Shown here: positions 61,582-64,000 of the stretch, piece by piece | How positions within the stretch are numbered: position 1 is the stretch's first letter | Layout of the letters: every line of letters starts with the position of its first letter | NCBI GenBank assembly: GCA_963693085.1 | Contig: OY856412.1 | Coordinates: 342,129,457-342,193,456 of the forward strand | DNA from: Alisma plantago-aquatica | Lineage: Eukaryota; Streptophyta; Magnoliopsida; Alismatales; Alismataceae | Length of the DNA: 64,000 nt | Direction: 5' to 3' | Program-made: the position numbers and the translations under genes | The notes under the pieces: model-generated | The model's database searches: none | Told to the model about the DNA's origin: nothing | The model's input: the letters and a program-made list of their open reading frames with translations, nothing else

Positions 61582-64000
61582 AACCTTACATCACATATAC
61601 CTTTTAGAGAGATAAGGCAAACTTGTAACTGTACATATCACAACGCTCGTGATCAAGAACTTCATGTTGCACATACAAACCAAGAGTTGGAACTCTAGAG
61701 GTAGTAGTCTTTTGAGTAGCCAAATTCAACCCTGGATGCATATAGTGAGCAAGAGAGATATCACCTAACTTTGATAGAGAGGTTTCTTGCTGGAGTTTTG
61801 GCCTGACTGATCAATCCATGACAATCCCAACCACAGTATGTTGAAGCGTTTGTGAATACGGTGAAGGATCTACATCAGTGCCCATGGTTTGGATAAGATG
61901 TCTCCAATGTTGTGCCATGCATTTCCTAGTATAGCATCCTTGGATCAAGCATCTGGAATGATAATAAAGCAACATCATTAACAATCATTGATGATAATCC
62001 ATGTTGTAGGGAAATTCAAAAGGGAATGATGGTAATCCAATATGCACAAGCAATGAAAGAACACCCACAAAGTTAGATACCTAAAATGTAAAACATTAGA
62101 TTCAAATGATATCCATAATTGTGAAGCAAGTCACCTCATTAGTAATCTTGTACCTCTTTGTCAAACTGATATAATGAGTACTAGAGAAAATAGGAATCAG
62201 AAAAATTCCCGCCCAACTTCACGCAAAAATGATAAACCACCAAATTAGGAGAAATAATTAGGGAGCCATAAATATATATTCTAAAAACTTGCATTAACAC
62301 TTTTATGGTTGATTAAATTGTCAAATATGGTGTCAGTGTCAATCATTGTGGTTCATTTTAATCACAACATAACCTCCTAGAGGCTAAGAGCCATCAAAGA
62401 CTGACTGTAAAGAGTGGAAACACACTTGCTCGTTGTTGCTCCACATCCCCTACTCCTCAACCACTATCCTTGACACCTTCTCCATGATCTCGTAACAACA
62501 TCATCAAGCCTCTACAAATCAAGACAAACATAAATTAGCTCGTCCCTTTGTATGATTTAAAGAATATTAAGAAAAAAGAATAACTCCAGGTTGTATGACA
62601 TCAAAAAGCTCGTAAACCAATCCCACGTCTCTTGTCTTAACAAATCATATTATAGATTAGGCTCATACATTAACAAATAGAAGAAAAGGAATGAAAATGT
62701 CGGTATATAGAGAATAATCCTTCACTGCCACCAAATAGGGAAAATTTACCTCCAAAAAACCACCTGCAACAACACTTGTTAGCATATAATGTATTTCAAA
62801 AATACAGTATCATGCCTATAGCATTAAATAGAGGACACTAATAATAAAGCCAATATAAAATGATAGACTTGTGAAAGATAATTTGCATAGCTGATAATTA
62901 GTAAAAAGTTGGATTCATAGCATACATGTAGCAACAATTAGTGAATTAATGATATAACATAAAAAGATGTTTGTGGTACCTATCATAGTTGCATCATACT
63001 TGATCGAAATTGTCCACTTTATTTTGATATGTTCAAAAATCCCCCTAGCATCATATGATGTTGGGTTAAGGTGGCTGCATCAGTAACCACAACTGCTTCT
63101 TGAATGAGTCATACAAACATAGCATGTCAAAGCTTCTCAAATATGAAGTTGAATATAACAGTCGAATAGTATATATCTATTTCATCCTAGAGTGGATACT
63201 AGGAAAGCCAAGGATGCCATTGTTAGGATCACTCTCTAAATGTAACAGTTGCATGTCTACTTACAATGACCTAACTTTGCTAAGTGGTAACACATATGAT
63301 ATTGAAAAAAGATAGCCAGTTAGGGTGTACATTTTGGAGTCCAAATAATTATTTTTGCAAAAATCATGACCAAAAAACTACAAAATACAAACCAAGAGAA
63401 GATACTCCAATGGTGTGTTTCATTATTAAAAGTATCAAACTTATAGTAATATAAATGAGTATAACAAACACCCTTTACCTCAGTTGTTAGTTCTTTCTTT
63501 CCCAACTCACAATTCCATCTTTCCTGAACAAAAATACTATCAGTAGAAATGTAATTTGAGATTCAATGAAGTATAGGCAAAAGTGTTGGCAGCCGTATGA
63601 TACAGTAGGAATACTTGTGCAAAAATCAAAGTGTATGTAGAGTGGAAAGCCCTCTTCACATCTAAAAACTTATTGGATCAGCTAAGCTATTGATTTATTC
63701 AAAGATGAAAAATTCAAAAAGGTGGACAACATTACCTGAAACCAAACAAACATAGTGGTGAGGCTTCACCTTTCTAGTGTAACTAAAATTAGTACTGATG
63801 TTGCCTTTATAGATGCAAATAGAGTTAGTAAATAACTATTTTCAAATGGGACAATGAGTTCAGAATAGGAGTCCAACCCCAAAAGGGACACTGAAGAAAA
63901 TATGGACGAGTAATTGAAAAAATTCAAGTGAAATCTAACATCAGAGCATATCCTAAGAAATCCCAAGAGAATGAATCTAGAATCTTAAGAATTAACAAGG
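61582..64000. other. Unassigned DNA right of F2, possible minus-strand exons
   Basis: No repeat or known gene family is recognised. Minus-strand readings near 61,817-61,607 are open for about 70 codons (with GDISLAHYMHPGLNLATQKT and TLGLYVQHEVLDHERCDMYS) and look like coding sequence, ending in a stop before F2. Shorter pieces occur near 62,500 (YEIMEKVSRIVVEE) and 63,230 (SDPNNGILGFPSIHSRMK). They may be exons of one gene or an old transposon gene, broken by F2. I do not recognise the protein. Confidence 0.35.

Overview
This window is plant nuclear DNA. Transposable elements of angiosperm type fill most of it: a LINE, a Ty3/Gypsy chromovirus, a CACTA element, Copia elements of SIRE-like and TNT1-like type, and a small Helitron. 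The one host locus I can support is a tandemly duplicated, intronless subtilisin-like serine protease (subtilase) family. I cannot name the species. No rRNA, tRNA or CRISPR was seen.

Bases 1-26,800 are a set of nested insertions. A minus-strand LINE (ORF1-like, endonuclease, reverse transcriptase, zinc-binding region, RNase H) is split at its endonuclease by a minus-strand Gypsy chromovirus, called G1 here (3,498-24,240; LTRs of 3.3-3.4 kb; TSD GTAGG/GTAAG). A 9.7-kb CACTA element (9,098-18,800; TSD ATA) then entered G1. It carries a decayed Tnp2-type transposase and a second gene ending in a Ulp1-like protease domain. A second LTR of the G1 family (1-155) cuts the same LINE in its RNase H region.

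Bases 26,800-33,240 hold the subtilase array: a promoter-only unit, a 3'-truncated pseudogene with a nonsense codon, and one full-length gene (30,691-33,072). A plus-strand LINE 3' fragment separates the last two. The full-length gene has Asp-Thr-Ser where subtilases have Asp-Thr-Gly.

Bases 33,237-51,539 are a decayed plus-strand Copia element (C3). Its 5' LTR holds a 301-bp Helitron. Its body is split between gag and protease by a 13.3-kb unit (Z, 34,861-48,116) with perfect 34-bp inverted ends, a 5-bp TSD (TGTGC) and a 1.3-1.4 kb internal inverted repeat. A young gag-only Copia (F1, 41,994-47,586; TSD GGGTG) sits in one arm of that repeat. The DNA right of C3 is a second copy of the subtilase 3' flank, so the array once extended further.

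Bases 51,540-64,000 hold a Z-related fragment, a CACTA-like end, a second gag-only Copia (F2, 54,626-61,581) and unassigned DNA. The most unusual signal is a set of stem-loops built on TCGGTCGA/TCGACCGA. Four lie in each LTR of F1 and of F2, just upstream of a TATAAATAGGAC box, although the two LTRs otherwise look unrelated. The same motif recurs inside both elements and in the Z hairpin, and an LTR-like fragment at 28.6-29.3 kb has a similar layout.
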